This document shows, piece after piece, positions 38,028-49,622 of a stretch of 64,000 nt of DNA. The first letter of the stretch is position 1. Every line of letters begins with the position of its first letter. The DNA lies in the NCBI RefSeq assembly GCF_002892795.1, contig NZ_PJMC01000011.1, forward strand, positions 1 through 64,000. The letters run 5' to 3'. Source of the stretch: Arthrobacter sp. AFG20 (GTDB taxonomy: Bacteria > Actinomycetota > Actinomycetes > Actinomycetales > Micrococcaceae). The notes below the pieces were generated by a model, which ran no database searches, was not told the DNA's origin, and saw only the letters and a program-made list of their open reading frames with translations. A program made the position numbers and the translations under genes.

Positions 38028-38297
38028 ATGACCATGACACAGATGCTCACCCGGATGCGGGCGGCGCTCGCGGAATCCCTGCTCTTTCCTCCGGTTCCTG
38101 CCACTGCCCAGCAGGCCAACGATGCCCTTCAGGAGGTCACGCGCTGGGCCTGGCTGCCTCCGCTCAGCGGGGTTGCCGTCGCGGCAGACCACGCGCCCAG
38201 AAGCCACCCAAATGACGCCGGCAAGGCCGTGGAACAGGCCGAAAAGACCAATAAGTGTCGCCTTGGCCACACTATTCTTGACGTGGCCGATTTATGA
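38028..38297 (+). CDS. possible small hypothetical protein, 89 residues
   Basis: The frame starts MTMTQMLTRMRAALAESLLF and has GC-rich third codon positions like real genes nearby. No clear Shine-Dalgarno sequence or known domain is seen. A competing frame of 100 codons on the other strand (37968-38270) begins with a hydrophobic stretch. Neither is compelling. It is listed as doubtful because the 512-bp gap before the DUF4193 gene otherwise has no gene. Confidence 0.25.
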   Translation: MTMTQMLTRMRAALAESLLFPPVPATAQQANDALQEVTRWAWLPPLSGVAVAADHAPRSHPNDAGKAVEQAEKTNKCRLGHTILDVADL

Positions 38298-38358
38298 CCT
38301 AAACTGCTTCACTGAGGTGCCTGAATGGCGCTGTGCAGCAACGAAAGTGAACAACGCT

Positions 38359-38661
38359 ATGGCTACCGACTACGACGCCCCACGCAAGACAGAAGAAGAG
38401 ACTCCCTCCGAGTCTCTGGAGGCCCTCCAGGCGTCCCGCGGCGGCGGCGCCCAGACCGCCGTCATCGACCTCGACGAGAACGACACCGCCGAGGGCATCG
38501 ACCTTCCGGGCGCCGATCTTTCCAACGAGGAACTGACGGTCATCGTCGTTCCCGAGCAGTCCGATGAGTTCACCTGTGGCTCCTGCTTCCTGGTCCGTCA
38601 CCGGTCCCAGGTAGCCAAGGAAAAGAACGGCCTGAAGTACTGCCACGACTGCGAAGGCTAA
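38359..38661 (+). CDS. DUF4193 protein (zinc-ribbon-like)
   Basis: This 100-residue acidic actinobacterial protein begins MATDYDAPRKTEEE. It carries two CxxC pairs near the C-terminus (Cys73-Cys76 in FTCGSCFLV, Cys95-Cys98 in KYCHDCEG) that probably bind zinc. Family members are conserved across actinobacteria, often near sigma-factor or RNA metabolism genes, but have no firm function. A strong terminator follows. Confidence 0.88.
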   Translation: MATDYDAPRKTEEETPSESLEALQASRGGGAQTAVIDLDENDTAEGIDLPGADLSNEELTVIVVPEQSDEFTCGSCFLVRHRSQVAKEKNGLKYCHDCEG

Positions 38662-38732
38662 AACTGCCATACGCAGACCTGCTTTGCAGCCAGGCAGCCT
38701 TCATAGCCAGGCAGCCGCCAGAGCAAAGCCAC

Positions 38733-38776
38733 GCGAGGCGCCGGCTCCCCACGGGGAGGCCGGCGCCTCGCTTTTT
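38733..38776 (+). terminator. terminator after the DUF4193 gene
   Basis: A 13-bp perfect stem GCGAGGCGCCGGC/GCCGGCGCCTCGC (38733-38745 with 38759-38771), extended by CCCC/GGGG inside, is followed by TTTTT at 38772-38776. Confidence 0.9.
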
Positions 38777-38860
38777 CCCCAATAAACGCCGTTATCCCTG
38801 GTAACGGAAACGTGGAGAAAGGGCCACGAACGTCTCTCGATGCCCTGAAAAGGACGCCGG

Positions 38861-38887
38861 GAATTACGGCCTCGTGACCCGTAATTC
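38861..38887. promoter_or_regulatory. inverted repeat upstream of the AMIN-like gene
   Basis: GAATTACGG (38861-38869) and CCGTAATTC (38879-38887) are perfect 9-bp arms with a 9-bp spacer, about 105 bp before the next start codon. It is a possible operator. The rest of the 330-bp gap (38662-38991) shows only the terminator. Confidence 0.4.
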
Positions 38888-38991
38888 GCAAGGCTAACGG
38901 TTGCGCCCCGAACCGGCCACAACCCTCGTATAGGGCGTTTGGCGCTCCTACTCTGGAAGTATCCAAACACTCACCCGAAAGGGGTGGCCAC

Positions 38992-39540
38992 ATGAAAAAA
39001 CTCCCCGCCTGGCTCACAGTCATCCTCATGGCTGTTGGACTGGGCCTGCTGGCTCCGGGCTCCGCCTCGGCAGCTTCCTACTGCGGGCAGGTGTGGGGCT
39101 CGCTGGCGAAGGCAAACCAGACCACGAGCACCGCAGCCGTCACCAACGTCCGCACAGGGCAGCACTACTGCTTCGACCGCCTCGTGATCGACCTCAAGGG
39201 CAAAGCCAAGGGCTACAACGTCCGCTACGTGTCCAAGGTGGCCCAGGAAGGCTCCGGCCAGCCGCTCAATCTCCGTGGCAAGGCATTCCTGCAACTCACC
39301 ATCAACTCGCCGGCCTATGACAATGCCACCGGCAAGGCCACCTTCATCCCCGCCAACCGGTCCGAGGTGACCAACGTGTCCGGGTACCACACGTTCCGGC
39401 AGGTGGCGTGGGGCGGCAGCTTCGAGGGCTACACCACACTTGGCCTCGGCGTCCGTGCCCGGCTGCCGTTCAAGGTGTACACGCTGGACGGCCCCGGATC
39501 CGGCTCCCGGCTCGTCGTCGACGTCGCCCACTACTGGTGA
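38992..39540 (+). CDS. secreted AMIN-like domain protein
   Basis: This 182-residue exported protein has a signal peptide (residues 1-28, KK then a hydrophobic core and ASA cleavage region). The mature domain contains HYCFDRLVIDLKGKAKGYNVRYV, LQLTINSPAYD, FRQVAWGGSFEGYTTLGLGVRARLPFKVYTL and a final RLVVDVAHYW. This is the pattern of actinobacterial AMIN-like proteins, thought to bind cell-wall material. GAAAGGGG lies upstream of ATG 38992. It converges on the APC permease with a long hairpin between them. Confidence 0.85.
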   Translation: MKKLPAWLTVILMAVGLGLLAPGSASAASYCGQVWGSLAKANQTTSTAAVTNVRTGQHYCFDRLVIDLKGKAKGYNVRYVSKVAQEGSGQPLNLRGKAFLQLTINSPAYDNATGKATFIPANRSEVTNVSGYHTFRQVAWGGSFEGYTTLGLGVRARLPFKVYTLDGPGSGSRLVVDVAHYW

Positions 39541-39613
39541 GTTGCCTGCGGTAGGGGCACACGCCAGCTGACGGGACAAGGGGGTCCCTGAGACGCTGGC
39601 TGACTCCAGCAAG

Positions 39614-39660
39614 AGCAGCGATGCCCCGCCTCCCGGACCGGGAGGCGGGGCATCGCTGCT
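39614..39660. terminator. 23-bp perfect hairpin between convergent genes
   Basis: Arms at 39614-39636 and 39638-39660 are perfectly complementary (AGCAGCGATGCCCCGCC inward) around one central base. It has no T-tract on either side. Its place between the convergent AMIN-like and APC genes suggests a bidirectional transcription barrier. Confidence 0.7.
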
Positions 39661-39676
39661 GGTGCAAGCGGAAACG

Positions 39677-41233
39677 CTATTCGGGAACCACCAGCGCGGG
39701 GGTGTCCTGGCGGATGGTGTCGCCGCGGAAATAGCCGGGCCGCAGCCGCGCCATCACCAGCATGAAGACGATCCCAAGGGCCAGAATCCCCACGCCGAGC
39801 ACGAACACGAGCCCCACGCCGAAGATCTCCGAACCGCTGCCGAACTCCGGTGCCCAGCTGTCCGCGGCCGTCTGGATGAAGACGACGGTGAGGACCAATC
39901 CGCCCAGCACGGGGAACAACAGCCGCATGAAGAAGTTGCGGACGCTGGAGAACAGGCTGTGCCGGAAGTACCACGTGCAGGCGAAGGCCGTGAGGCCGTA
40001 GTAGAAGCAGATCATCAGGCCCAGCGCCAGGATGGTGTCGTTGAGGACGTTCTCGCTGACCACCTTCATGACGGCGTAGAAGCCGCCGGAGATCCCGCCC
40101 GCGATCAGCGTGGCGAAGCCGGGGGACCCGAAGCGCTTGCTGACCGACGCGAAACGCGGCGGCAGGGCCCCGTAGTGACCCATGGCCAGCAGGCTGCGTG
40201 CTGGGGAAGCCATGGTGGACTGCAGGGACGAGGCGGTGCCGGCGAGCACTGCGAGCGACATCAGGATGGCCAACGGACCCATGACCGGCGAAGCCAGCGC
40301 GGCGAAGACATTCGACTGGTTGTCCGGGTTGTTCAGGCCAATGCCGTCGGCGCCGGTGCCTGCCACCATCATGGTGGCCACGATGACGGCGAGGTAGAGG
40401 GCCAGGACAGCGATCGCCGTCGTGGTTCCTGCCTTGCCCGCGGTGCCCTTGCCGCCCTTGGTTTCCTCATTCACGGTCAGGCACACGTCCCAGCCCCAGT
40501 AGACGAAAACGGCGAGTGACATACCGGCGGTGAACTGCTCGAAGCTCTCGATCCTGGCGGGGTTGAACCAGTCCCAACTGAACGCGAGGGACGGACCGGC
40601 GTCACCGGATGCTGCGTGCGTGAGCGCCATGATGATGAAGACGCCCAGGACCAGGACCTGGAAACCGACCAGGCTGTACTGCACGAGCTTGGTGGCGTGC
40701 AGGCCGCGGTAGCTGACCCAGACGGCGAGAGCCACGAACGTGAGGCAGGTGGCAATATTGAGTGCCGTGTTGGAGGTCAGGTCCGCGAGTTCGGGGTTAT
40801 TGAACACCTGGGCCAGGAAGAGGTAGAAGAAGTCCACCGCGACGCCGGCCAGGTTGGACAAGACAATGATGTTGGCGGCGAGCAGACCCCAGCCGCCCAT
40901 CCAGCCGACGAACGGGCCGAACGCCTTTGTCGTCCAAGTGAATGTGGTTCCGCTGTCCGGGGAGTCGGCGTTGAGCTCCCGGTAGGCGAACGCCACCAGG
41001 ATCATCGGGATGAACGCGACGATAAAGATCGCCGGCAGCTGCACGCCCACCGTACCGACTGCGGGTCCCAGTGAACTGGTGAGGCTGTAGGCCGGAGCCA
41101 CCGAGGAAATACCCAGGACGACGACGGCCAGAAGCCCCAGCTGCCCGCCCTTCAGGCCCTTTGCGGTGATGCCGTGGGTTGCCTCGCCGGCCGGGGAATT
41201 CCCGCCGGGCTGGATGCTCGTGGTTTGGCTCAT
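39677..41233 (-). CDS. APC family amino acid/polyamine permease
   Basis: This 518-residue membrane protein of the amino acid-polyamine-organocation superfamily has about twelve hydrophobic segments. The first carries GISSVAPAYSLTSSLGPAVG and a later one TTFTWTTKAFGPFVGWMGGWG, which form the substrate-binding region. It follows the agmatine deiminase gene by 12 bp on the same strand, so the transported molecule is plausibly agmatine, putrescine or a related polyamine. The last gene of the three-gene operon. Confidence 0.88.
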   Translation of the reverse strand: MSQTTSIQPGGNSPAGEATHGITAKGLKGGQLGLLAVVVLGISSVAPAYSLTSSLGPAVGTVGVQLPAIFIVAFIPMILVAFAYRELNADSPDSGTTFTWTTKAFGPFVGWMGGWGLLAANIIVLSNLAGVAVDFFYLFLAQVFNNPELADLTSNTALNIATCLTFVALAVWVSYRGLHATKLVQYSLVGFQVLVLGVFIIMALTHAASGDAGPSLAFSWDWFNPARIESFEQFTAGMSLAVFVYWGWDVCLTVNEETKGGKGTAGKAGTTTAIAVLALYLAVIVATMMVAGTGADGIGLNNPDNQSNVFAALASPVMGPLAILMSLAVLAGTASSLQSTMASPARSLLAMGHYGALPPRFASVSKRFGSPGFATLIAGGISGGFYAVMKVVSENVLNDTILALGLMICFYYGLTAFACTWYFRHSLFSSVRNFFMRLLFPVLGGLVLTVVFIQTAADSWAPEFGSGSEIFGVGLVFVLGVGILALGIVFMLVMARLRPGYFRGDTIRQDTPALVVPE

Positions 41234-41245
41234 GACTGGCCCTTT

Positions 41246-42271
41246 CTAGATGGCAGCGGGCTGCTGCTGGGTGATGCAGTGAATGCCCCCGCCGCGGGCG
41301 AAGAGTTCGCGGGCATCGATGCCCACGACTTTGCGCCCGGGATACGCATCAGCGAGGATGCGGAGTGCCTTCTCGTCGTTGGGGTCGGAGAACGTGCAGG
41401 CGATGACTCCGCCGTTGACCACCACATGGTTGATGTAGCTGTAGTCCACGAAGCCCTCCGGATCCGTCAGGGCAACGGGCGCCGGGACTTCGATGACCGA
41501 CCATTCCCGGCCCGCAGCATCCGTAGTGGAGGACAGGAAGCTGATGATCTCGCGGCTCACCTCGTAGTCCGGGTGGGCGGGGTTCTGCTGGGAATGGACC
41601 AGCAGGGTGCCCGGGGACGGGATGGCGGCAACGATGTCCACGTGCCCGCGCGTTCCGAACCGCTGTGAGTCACGGGTGAGCCCGCGCGGCAGCCAGATCA
41701 CCTTTTTGGCGCCGATGGTCCTGGCCAGTTCGGCCTCGACGTCGGCCTTGCCGAGTCCGGCGTTGCGGCCCGGATCAAGCTGCACCGTTTCGGTGACCAG
41801 CACCGTGCCCTCGCCGTCCACCTGGATTCCGCCGCCCTCGTTGACCAGCTCGGACACGAGGTGCCGGGCGCTGGACCTGCCGGCCACCTCGGCGGCGACC
41901 AGCGAGTCCTTGTCCCACTGCGCCCAGTCCTGGGCGCCCCAGCCGTTGAAGACCCAGTCCACGGCGCCCAGGGCGCCGTTTCCGTCCAAGACAAAGGTCG
42001 GGCCAATGTCGCGCATCCAGGCGTCGTTGAGTTCCGCCGTCAGCACCTCGACGGCGGGGGACAGGTAGCGGGCGGCGGTCCCGACGTCGGACGGGTCCAC
42101 CACCATGGTGACCGGTTCAAACTCGACGGCGGCGTTCGCGACGGCGGCCCAGACGGACCGGGCGGCGTGCGCCGCTTCCGCGGTGTCCCCGAGGGTGTAG
42201 CCGCCGGTGGGGAAGGCCATCCAGAGTCGCTCCTGAGGCGCCGTCTCGGCCGGCATGCGCCACGTGCTCAC
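41246..42271 (-). CDS. aguA: agmatine deiminase / peptidylarginine-deiminase family
   Basis: This 341-residue guanidine-modifying enzyme converts agmatine to N-carbamoylputrescine. MAFPTGGYTLG near the N-terminus, NDAWMRDIGPTFV, NGWGAQDWAQWDKD, VNEGGGIQVDGEGTVLVTE, GTRGHVDIVA and the catalytic cysteine in GGGIHCITQQQP (Cys332) are all in place. It overlaps the end of the nitrilase-family gene by 4 bp (ATGA), so the two are translationally coupled. Confidence 0.92.
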   Translation of the reverse strand: MSTWRMPAETAPQERLWMAFPTGGYTLGDTAEAAHAARSVWAAVANAAVEFEPVTMVVDPSDVGTAARYLSPAVEVLTAELNDAWMRDIGPTFVLDGNGALGAVDWVFNGWGAQDWAQWDKDSLVAAEVAGRSSARHLVSELVNEGGGIQVDGEGTVLVTETVQLDPGRNAGLGKADVEAELARTIGAKKVIWLPRGLTRDSQRFGTRGHVDIVAAIPSPGTLLVHSQQNPAHPDYEVSREIISFLSSTTDAAGREWSVIEVPAPVALTDPEGFVDYSYINHVVVNGGVIACTFSDPNDEKALRILADAYPGRKVVGIDARELFARGGGIHCITQQQPAAI

Positions 42272-43338
42272 GCGCTTACCCCGGCGGCTGAGCTTGGGGC
42301 CACGCCGGTTGAGCCCGCCGAAACGAGCGCCTCCGGCGTGCCGAACGGCTCCTCCGGGCGGACCGGCTCGGTGAGCCGGGCGTAGGTGTCCGGGCGGCGG
42401 GTGGCCAGGAACGGGAACAGCGTCAGCCAGTCCTTGCGCTGGTCCAGGTCGAGATCGGCCACCAGGACCGCCGACTCGTCGCGCGGCGCCTGGACCAGGA
42501 TGCGGCCGTAGGGGTCGGAGATGAACGAGGAGCCGTAGAAGTCCAGGCTGCCCTCCTGGCCCCAGCGGTTCGGGACCACCATGAACAGGCCGTTGGCGAT
42601 GCCGTTGCCCACGATGACCTGCTGCCAGAGCGGCTGGGTGTCAAAGTCCGGGAACAGCGGCTCGGAACCGATCGCCGTCGGGTACACCAGCAGTTCGGCG
42701 CCGCCGAGGGAATACATGCGGGCCAGTTCGGGGAACCACTCGTCCCAGCAGGTGGGCATGCCCAGCCGGGCGCCGCCGAGTTCAGCCGGGGCGTGGACCT
42801 GGTAGGCGTCCTCCGCGGCGGGGCCCTGGCGGAAGAACTTGTCCTCGTAGTAACCGGCGGTCACCGGGATGTGGAGCTTGTGGGTGCGGGCCAGGAGCTC
42901 GCCGGACGGGGACACGAGGATGGAGGTGTTCAGGCCCAGGCCGTCATCCGAGCCGTCCGGGTTGCCGGCGTGCTGGTAGAGCGAGGCGTGGACGGTGATG
43001 CCGTTCCGGCGGGCTGCCTCGGAGGCGAAGCGGAAGGTGGGGCCAGTGAGCAGGTCTTCGGCGGCGTCGGAAGGGCGCGGCCGGTCCTGGCCCTGCCGCC
43101 CGAAGTCATTCTCCGGAACCTGGTCTGCGGGGTAGCGGGAGAGGGTGAGCTCGGGCAGGAACACCACGGTGGCGCCCAGCCGGGCGGCACGGTCGATGCC
43201 GTCGTTGAGTTCCGCGCGGAGTGCGGCGGCGCTGCTGTGCCAGCGGTGCTGCACGACGCCCACCCTCAAGGCGGGACGTCCGGACGGCGCTGTCGGGGCG
43301 AGCGAAGCAGGCGCGCTGAGGCAGGTTATTTCGATCAT
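42268..43338 (-). CDS. aguB: N-carbamoylputrescine amidase-like nitrilase-family hydrolase
   Basis: This 356-residue carbon-nitrogen hydrolase has the catalytic triad Glu63 (FLPELTLSRY), Lys154 (RTHKLHIP) and Cys197 (MPTCWDEWFPE). YYEDKFFRQG and the CWDEWFPE context match N-carbamoylputrescine amidases, which release putrescine, CO2 and ammonia. ATG 43338 is preferred, with GGAG about 12 bases upstream. It is the first gene of the aguB-aguA-permease operon. The 25-bp palindrome at 43369 covers its promoter area. Confidence 0.88.
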   Translation of the reverse strand: MIEITCLSAPASLAPTAPSGRPALRVGVVQHRWHSSAAALRAELNDGIDRAARLGATVVFLPELTLSRYPADQVPENDFGRQGQDRPRPSDAAEDLLTGPTFRFASEAARRNGITVHASLYQHAGNPDGSDDGLGLNTSILVSPSGELLARTHKLHIPVTAGYYEDKFFRQGPAAEDAYQVHAPAELGGARLGMPTCWDEWFPELARMYSLGGAELLVYPTAIGSEPLFPDFDTQPLWQQVIVGNGIANGLFMVVPNRWGQEGSLDFYGSSFISDPYGRILVQAPRDESAVLVADLDLDQRKDWLTLFPFLATRRPDTYARLTEPVRPEEPFGTPEALVSAGSTGVAPSSAAGVSA

Positions 43339-43368
43339 GATGATGATTTCTCCAGTGAGACGACCGTC

Positions 43369-43393
43369 ACTAAATGAATGACGTTCATTTAGT
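43369..43393. promoter_or_regulatory. palindromic operator of the agmatine operon
   Basis: ACTAAATGAA and TTCATTTAGT (10-bp perfect arms, 5-bp centre TGACG) lie 31 bp before the aguB start. The form resembles TetR-family sites (ATGAAYGNCGTTCAT). No TetR gene is adjacent, so the regulator must be elsewhere. Confidence 0.7.
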
Positions 43394-43567
43394 ATGCACC
43401 GGTGGCGGGGGCGTGGCAAGGGCATATTGAATGCCGCACATTTATGACCCCTCACGCGGGGTCCGGAAAGTAGTAAGTAAGCTGATCGTGAAATTTGGGC
43501 TCCGGCGCTCCCGGCGCCGAAGTGCCTGCGGTAGCGTCGGAACCACTGGACCATTCGAGGAGGATTC

Positions 43568-44047
43568 ATGAAGGCTTCACCGACACTGACCAACAACATG
43601 CAGGCCGTCCTGGCGGACCTGATCGAACTGCACATCCAGGGCAAGCAGGCGCACTGGAACATCGTTGGAACCAACTTCAGGGATCTGCACCTTCAGTTGG
43701 ACGAGATTGTCGACGCTGCCCGGGCCTTTGCCGACGACATGGCGGAGCGCATGCGCGCCCTGCATGCCCTGCCGGACGGGCGCAGCGCCACCGTGGCGAA
43801 GGCGACCCACCTTCCGCAGTTCCCCGACGGGCTCATCAACACCAAGGATGCGATTGACCGCATAGTCGCTGCCCTCGAAGCGGCCGTGGGCACCATGCGC
43901 AAGGTCCACGACGAGGTGGATGAGGAAGACCCCACCACCGCAGACCTGCTGCACACCTTCATCGAAAAGCTCGAGCAGTATGCGTGGATGGTAGGCGCTG
44001 AGAACATGAAGGCCTCGGCCAGCGTCACGCACCCCGACACCAAGTAG
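43568..44047 (+). CDS. dps: Dps-family ferritin-like protein
   Basis: This 159-residue four-helix protein protects DNA and stores iron under starvation or oxidative stress. Ferroxidase ligands are visible in QAHWNIVG (His29), LHLQLDEIVDAAR (His41, Asp45) and ADDMAER (Asp56/Glu60). A strong GAGGAGGA precedes ATG 43568. It is monocistronic, with a perfect terminator palindrome downstream. Confidence 0.92.
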   Translation: MKASPTLTNNMQAVLADLIELHIQGKQAHWNIVGTNFRDLHLQLDEIVDAARAFADDMAERMRALHALPDGRSATVAKATHLPQFPDGLINTKDAIDRIVAALEAAVGTMRKVHDEVDEEDPTTADLLHTFIEKLEQYAWMVGAENMKASASVTHPDTK

Positions 44048-44077
44048 CCGGCGGGCCACGCGCCGCCGTCTGGCCAA

Positions 44078-44116
44078 CGGGCAGCCCCGGAGAGATCTCT
44101 CCGGGGCTGCCCGTTT
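44078..44116. terminator. terminator between dps and the MFS gene
   Basis: A perfect 36-bp palindrome (44078-44113, centre GAGATCTC) is followed by TTT on the plus strand. It ends dps and may also block the convergent MFS transcript. Confidence 0.85.
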
Positions 44117-44159
44117 CCGTGCCGGCTGCCGTGCGCGCGGCGCCGGTTACTGCGCCCGG

Positions 44160-45713
44160 CTACTTCGCGCGCGGGACGCGGCGAAGTACGACGGCGGCGA
44201 GCACCGAGGCTCCTGCCATCAGTACCAGTGCAATCGCCGCGGTGATGTGGACGCCCGAATCAAACGCTGCCCGGGCGGCCGCCGTAAGTCCCTCGGCCAC
44301 CGGGGCCGGCAGCGACCCGGCCAGCTCCATGGCGCCGGCCAGCGTTTCCCTGGCCTGGTCTGCGGACGCCGCAGGGATGGTTTGGGCAGCAGACTCGGGC
44401 AGGGAGAGGTGCTGCTGGTAGGACGCGGTCAGGATCGACCCCAGGATGGCTGTCCCCAGGAGTGAGCCCACTTCGTAGCCCGTCTCCGAGATGGCCGCGG
44501 CCGCTCCGGATTTTTCCGGGGGCACCGCTCCCAGGATGAGGTCGTTCGAGATGGTCTCGGCGGAACCCACACCCAGCGCCAGAATGAGGAGGGCAGCCAG
44601 CAGAGTGGAGGGGCCGGCGTCGTGATCCCCGAACGCCACCAGGGCGTAACCGGCGGCGCTCAGCGCCAGTCCCGCGGCAACCACGAATCCTGGCCGCACC
44701 TTCCGGACCAGCGGAACCACCAGCAGTCCTGCCACCACCATGGCGGCCAGGGCAGGCAGCATTGCCCTGCCGGATTCCGACGGCGACATGCCTTCAAGCA
44801 ACTGCAGGTGCTGCGCCAGGAACAGGATGAAGCCGTTGTAAGAGAACAGCGCCAGGACATTGGCCGTGATCGCGGTGCTGAACACGCGGTTCCTGAACAG
44901 TGACAAGTCCAGCAGCGGGGATGCGAGGGCCTGCTGGCGGCGGACGAACACGAGGCCCATGGCCAGGCCAAAGGCGAGAACTCCGAGGGATTGCACGCCG
45001 GGGCCGTGGGTGGCCAGTTCCTTGATGCCGTAGACCACCGGCACCATGGTCAGCATCGACAGCGCAATGCTGGCCCCGTCCACCCGTCCCGGGCTGGGGT
45101 CCTTGGACTCAGGAATGAGGAAGCGGCCGAAGACCAGCGGCGGCAACATGATCGGTACGGCCACGAGCAGGACGGCGCCCCACCAGAAGTGCTCCACCAG
45201 CCAGCCGCCAAAGATCGGCCCCAGCGCGGCGCCGCCGGAGAACCCGGCAGCCCAGATAGCCACCGCCAGCCTCCGTCTGCCGGGCTCCCGGAAGATGTTG
45301 CGGATCAGGGACAGCGTGGACGGCATGAGCATGGCGCCGAAGAATCCCATGGCCGCGCGGCCTGCGATGAGCCACTCAGCGGTCGGGGCGAAGGCCGACG
45401 CCGCTGAGACCGCCGCAAAACCCGAAATGCCAACCAGCAGCAGCCGGCGCCGCCCGATCCTGTCGCCAAGGCTGCCCATGGCCACCAGGAGTCCGGCGAG
45501 CACCAGGGCATAGGCATCCACTATCCACAGCAGCTGCACGCCCGACGGGTCCAGGCTGCGGGCGACCGCGGGAAGGGCAAACGTCAGCGCGGTGTTGTCC
45601 ACGGCCACCAGGAGGACCGGGAACATGAGCAGGGCCAGGGCCAGCCAGTCGCGCGCGCTGGAAGCCTGGTTGGCAGGTGTGCGCTCCCGGGAAAGGGCTG
45701 AGTTCATGGGCAT
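44160..45713 (-). CDS. MFS drug efflux transporter (EmrB/QacA type)
   Basis: This is a 517-residue, probably 14-helix, DHA2 transporter. Motif A is GSLGDRIGRRRLLLVG, motif C is GFSGGAALGPIFGGWLV, and the D1-type motif is VDNTALTFALPAVARSL. It exports drugs or toxic metabolites with proton exchange. The start is taken at ATG 45713; ATG 45707 and GTG 45716 are alternatives. A -10-like TATAGT inside the operator ends 7 bp before ATG 45713, so the mRNA may be leaderless. It is divergent from a TetR repressor. Confidence 0.88.
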   Translation of the reverse strand: MPMNSALSRERTPANQASSARDWLALALLMFPVLLVAVDNTALTFALPAVARSLDPSGVQLLWIVDAYALVLAGLLVAMGSLGDRIGRRRLLLVGISGFAAVSAASAFAPTAEWLIAGRAAMGFFGAMLMPSTLSLIRNIFREPGRRRLAVAIWAAGFSGGAALGPIFGGWLVEHFWWGAVLLVAVPIMLPPLVFGRFLIPESKDPSPGRVDGASIALSMLTMVPVVYGIKELATHGPGVQSLGVLAFGLAMGLVFVRRQQALASPLLDLSLFRNRVFSTAITANVLALFSYNGFILFLAQHLQLLEGMSPSESGRAMLPALAAMVVAGLLVVPLVRKVRPGFVVAAGLALSAAGYALVAFGDHDAGPSTLLAALLILALGVGSAETISNDLILGAVPPEKSGAAAAISETGYEVGSLLGTAILGSILTASYQQHLSLPESAAQTIPAASADQARETLAGAMELAGSLPAPVAEGLTAAARAAFDSGVHITAAIALVLMAGASVLAAVVLRRVPRAK

Positions 45714-45717
45714 CACT

Positions 45718-45745
45718 TAACTATACCGTCCAGACGGTATAGTTA
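45718..45745. promoter_or_regulatory. 28-bp perfect operator between the MFS and TetR genes
   Basis: TAACTATACCGTC and GACGGTATAGTTA flank a central CA with no mismatch. Each arm contains a TATAGT-like -10 hexamer for one of the two divergent genes, so a bound TetR dimer would block both promoters. Confidence 0.85.
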
Positions 45746-45779
45746 TAAACCTCCCGCCGAAACGGGCATGATGGAAGCC

Positions 45780-46319
45780 ATGCCCAGAAAACCGGTCGCC
45801 CGCGGCGCAGTGCTCGATGCGTTTGAATCCCTGCTGATCGAGGTGGGGGAGCGGGCCGCCACCCTTGACGCCGTGGCTGCCCGCGCAGGTGTGTCCAAGG
45901 GCGGGCTGCTGTACCACTTTCCGAACAAGGAAGCGCTGATCGGCGTCCTGCTGGACCGGCTGGACGAGTTCGCGGAGGCGGACGCCCAGGCCATGGCAGC
46001 GGCTCCCGAGGGTGCTGCCGCCTACTTCATCAAATCGTCCGTCTGGGCGGACACCCCGCTGGACCGTGCCATCGTGGCCGCGACGAGGCTCGCCGAGGTG
46101 GCGCACGAGGAGACCCGGCGCCGGTTCGCCCACATCCAGCAGCGGTGGCTCGACGAGATCGCCCGCGACGTCGGGCCGGGCCTCGCGAAGGCAGTCCTGT
46201 ACATGGGTGACGGGCTCTACTTCAACGCCATGCTGTCCATCGGCCCGGCCGCGACGCCGTCGGAGACCGCTGCCGACGTCGAAAGCCTCCTTGCCGCCCT
46301 TGACCGATTGCGGGGGTAG
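45780..46319 (+). CDS. TetR family repressor of the adjacent efflux pump
   Basis: This 179-residue regulator has an N-terminal helix-turn-helix (AAARAGVSKGG-like: DAVAARAGVSKGGLLYHFPNKEAL). The helical sensor domain contains AATRLAEVAHEETRRRF. It presumably binds the 28-bp palindrome and a pump substrate. ATG 45780 with GGAAG upstream is preferred; ATG 45768 would add four residues. Confidence 0.87.
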   Translation: MPRKPVARGAVLDAFESLLIEVGERAATLDAVAARAGVSKGGLLYHFPNKEALIGVLLDRLDEFAEADAQAMAAAPEGAAAYFIKSSVWADTPLDRAIVAATRLAEVAHEETRRRFAHIQQRWLDEIARDVGPGLAKAVLYMGDGLYFNAMLSIGPAATPSETAADVESLLAALDRLRG

Positions 46320-46446
46320 GCGCGGCCCGGGCCGCCCGTCGCCGGGGGTGTGCCAGCCCACGCCGCCACAGTTTGCAGACGCGAACCCGGCGTAGGACAA
46401 TGGCCTTTGTGACAGCTGTCACCGCTCAACTGAATATGCCTTTGAT

Positions 46447-46695
46447 CTGCGGCGGGAGAGTCCTGCAAGTAGGTACAAGCAGGCGCCGTAGGAGCAAAAC
46501 CTCCCCAGGAATCTCTCAGGCCCATGTACCGCCGCGGCAAGGCAACTCTGGAAAGCAGCAGGCTGCCCGCATTGAATGTTCCGCCACCGCGCGGACGGTT
46601 CAGGGCATGCTGTGCTCACCGACGGTGCAAGCGGAGCTGTGCGTAGGCACAGCAACGCGGAAACTCTCAGGTCCAATACAGAGCGGGGAGGAACC
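46447..46695 (+). ncRNA. tandem glycine riboswitch
   Basis: The first aptamer shows GGCGGGAGAGTCC, GCCGTAGGAGCAA, CTCCCC and AATCTCTCAGGCCC (46450-46560). The second shows CACCGACGGTGCAAGCGG, AACTCTCAGGTCC and ACAGAGCGGGGAGG (46617-46695). Both CTCTCAGG cores are diagnostic of the glycine aptamer. Its place 48 bp before gcvP indicates that glycine switches on the cleavage operon. The rest of the 423-bp gap 46320-46742 holds only the promoter area. Confidence 0.92.
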
Positions 46696-46742
46696 CGAAT
46701 CACTGTGGCGTACCCTGCGCCGCCTTAGTTATGGAGTTCCTT

Positions 46743-49610
<2,868 letters not shown>

Positions 49611-49622
49611 GGATTCCGCTCC

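Noticed and set aside
37968-38270. Minus-strand 100-codon frame beginning with a hydrophobic stretch
   Set aside because: No good ribosome-binding site, and a low-quality basic C-terminal half. The opposing plus frame is at least as plausible, so neither is supported strongly.
39614-39660. Possible mobile-element terminus or small RNA
   Set aside because: A single perfect hairpin between convergent genes is better explained as a transcription terminator or barrier; no element body is attached.
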